Shown in pieces: positions 6,158-6,163 of a DNA stretch of 6,163 nt. The DNA comes from Bacteroidia bacterium (GTDB taxonomy: Bacteria > Bacteroidota > Bacteroidia > Bacteroidales > GCA-2748055). The stretch is taken from positions 1-6,163 of the forward strand of contig SPBY01000196.1 in NCBI GenBank assembly GCA_004525825.1, given 5' to 3'. Under the pieces are notes generated by a model that saw only the letters and a program-made list of their open reading frames with translations, had not been told where the DNA came from and ran no database searches. The translations under genes and the position numbers were made by a program. How positions within the stretch are numbered: position 1 is the first letter of the stretch; the number at the start of each line of letters is the position of its first letter.

Positions 6158-6163
6158 CTCTAG

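Overview
The window most likely comes from a member of the Bacteroidota, probably a glycan-degrading environmental or gut lineage. Four things point there. The permease N-terminus has the FKLGFRNL...N-K-N-K form typical of this phylum. A Gfo/Idh/MocA oxidoreductase with a Tat leader sits beside SusD-era style lipoproteins. Shine-Dalgarno sequences are absent or very weak. At least one good promoter has the phylum's TTG-N19/20-TAnnTTTG architecture. The DNA is moderately AT-rich. No species can be named from the sequence alone.

Layout. (1) Positions 1-165, minus strand: the first 55 codons of an FtsX/MacB-type ABC transporter permease that runs off the left edge. Just upstream are a -7-like box and a 36-bp imperfect palindrome. 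(2) Positions 166-469: non-coding or degraded DNA with an intrinsic terminator (324-349) that closes the operon to its right. (3) Positions 470-4750, minus strand: a tight three-gene operon, in transcription order a DUF6807/'PmoA-family' lipoprotein, a Tat-exported Gfo/Idh/MocA oxidoreductase, and a DUF4874/DUF4832 lipoprotein. The spacers are 36 and 33 bp. (4) Positions 4751-4986: a divergent intergenic region with a good plus-strand promoter, followed by short palindromes and direct repeats in the 5' leader. (5) Positions 4987-6125, plus strand: a P-loop ATPase with a C-terminal winged helix, broken by a one-base frameshift near 5747-5750. (6) A strong bidirectional terminator at 6127-6157.

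How the genes work together. All three operon products carry export signals: two lipoboxes and one twin-arginine motif. The set therefore looks like a periplasmic or membrane-anchored module. A nicotinamide-dependent sugar oxidoreductase would act with two proteins of unknown chemistry, one with a conserved His cluster (DUF6807) and one with a TIM-barrel-like fold (DUF4874/4832). An oxidative route of glycoside or sugar processing is a reasonable inference, but the substrate cannot be read from this window. The ATPase belongs to a large family of unknown function that is usually found alone, and nothing ties it functionally to the operon. No CRISPR array, tRNA, rRNA or insertion sequence was seen.
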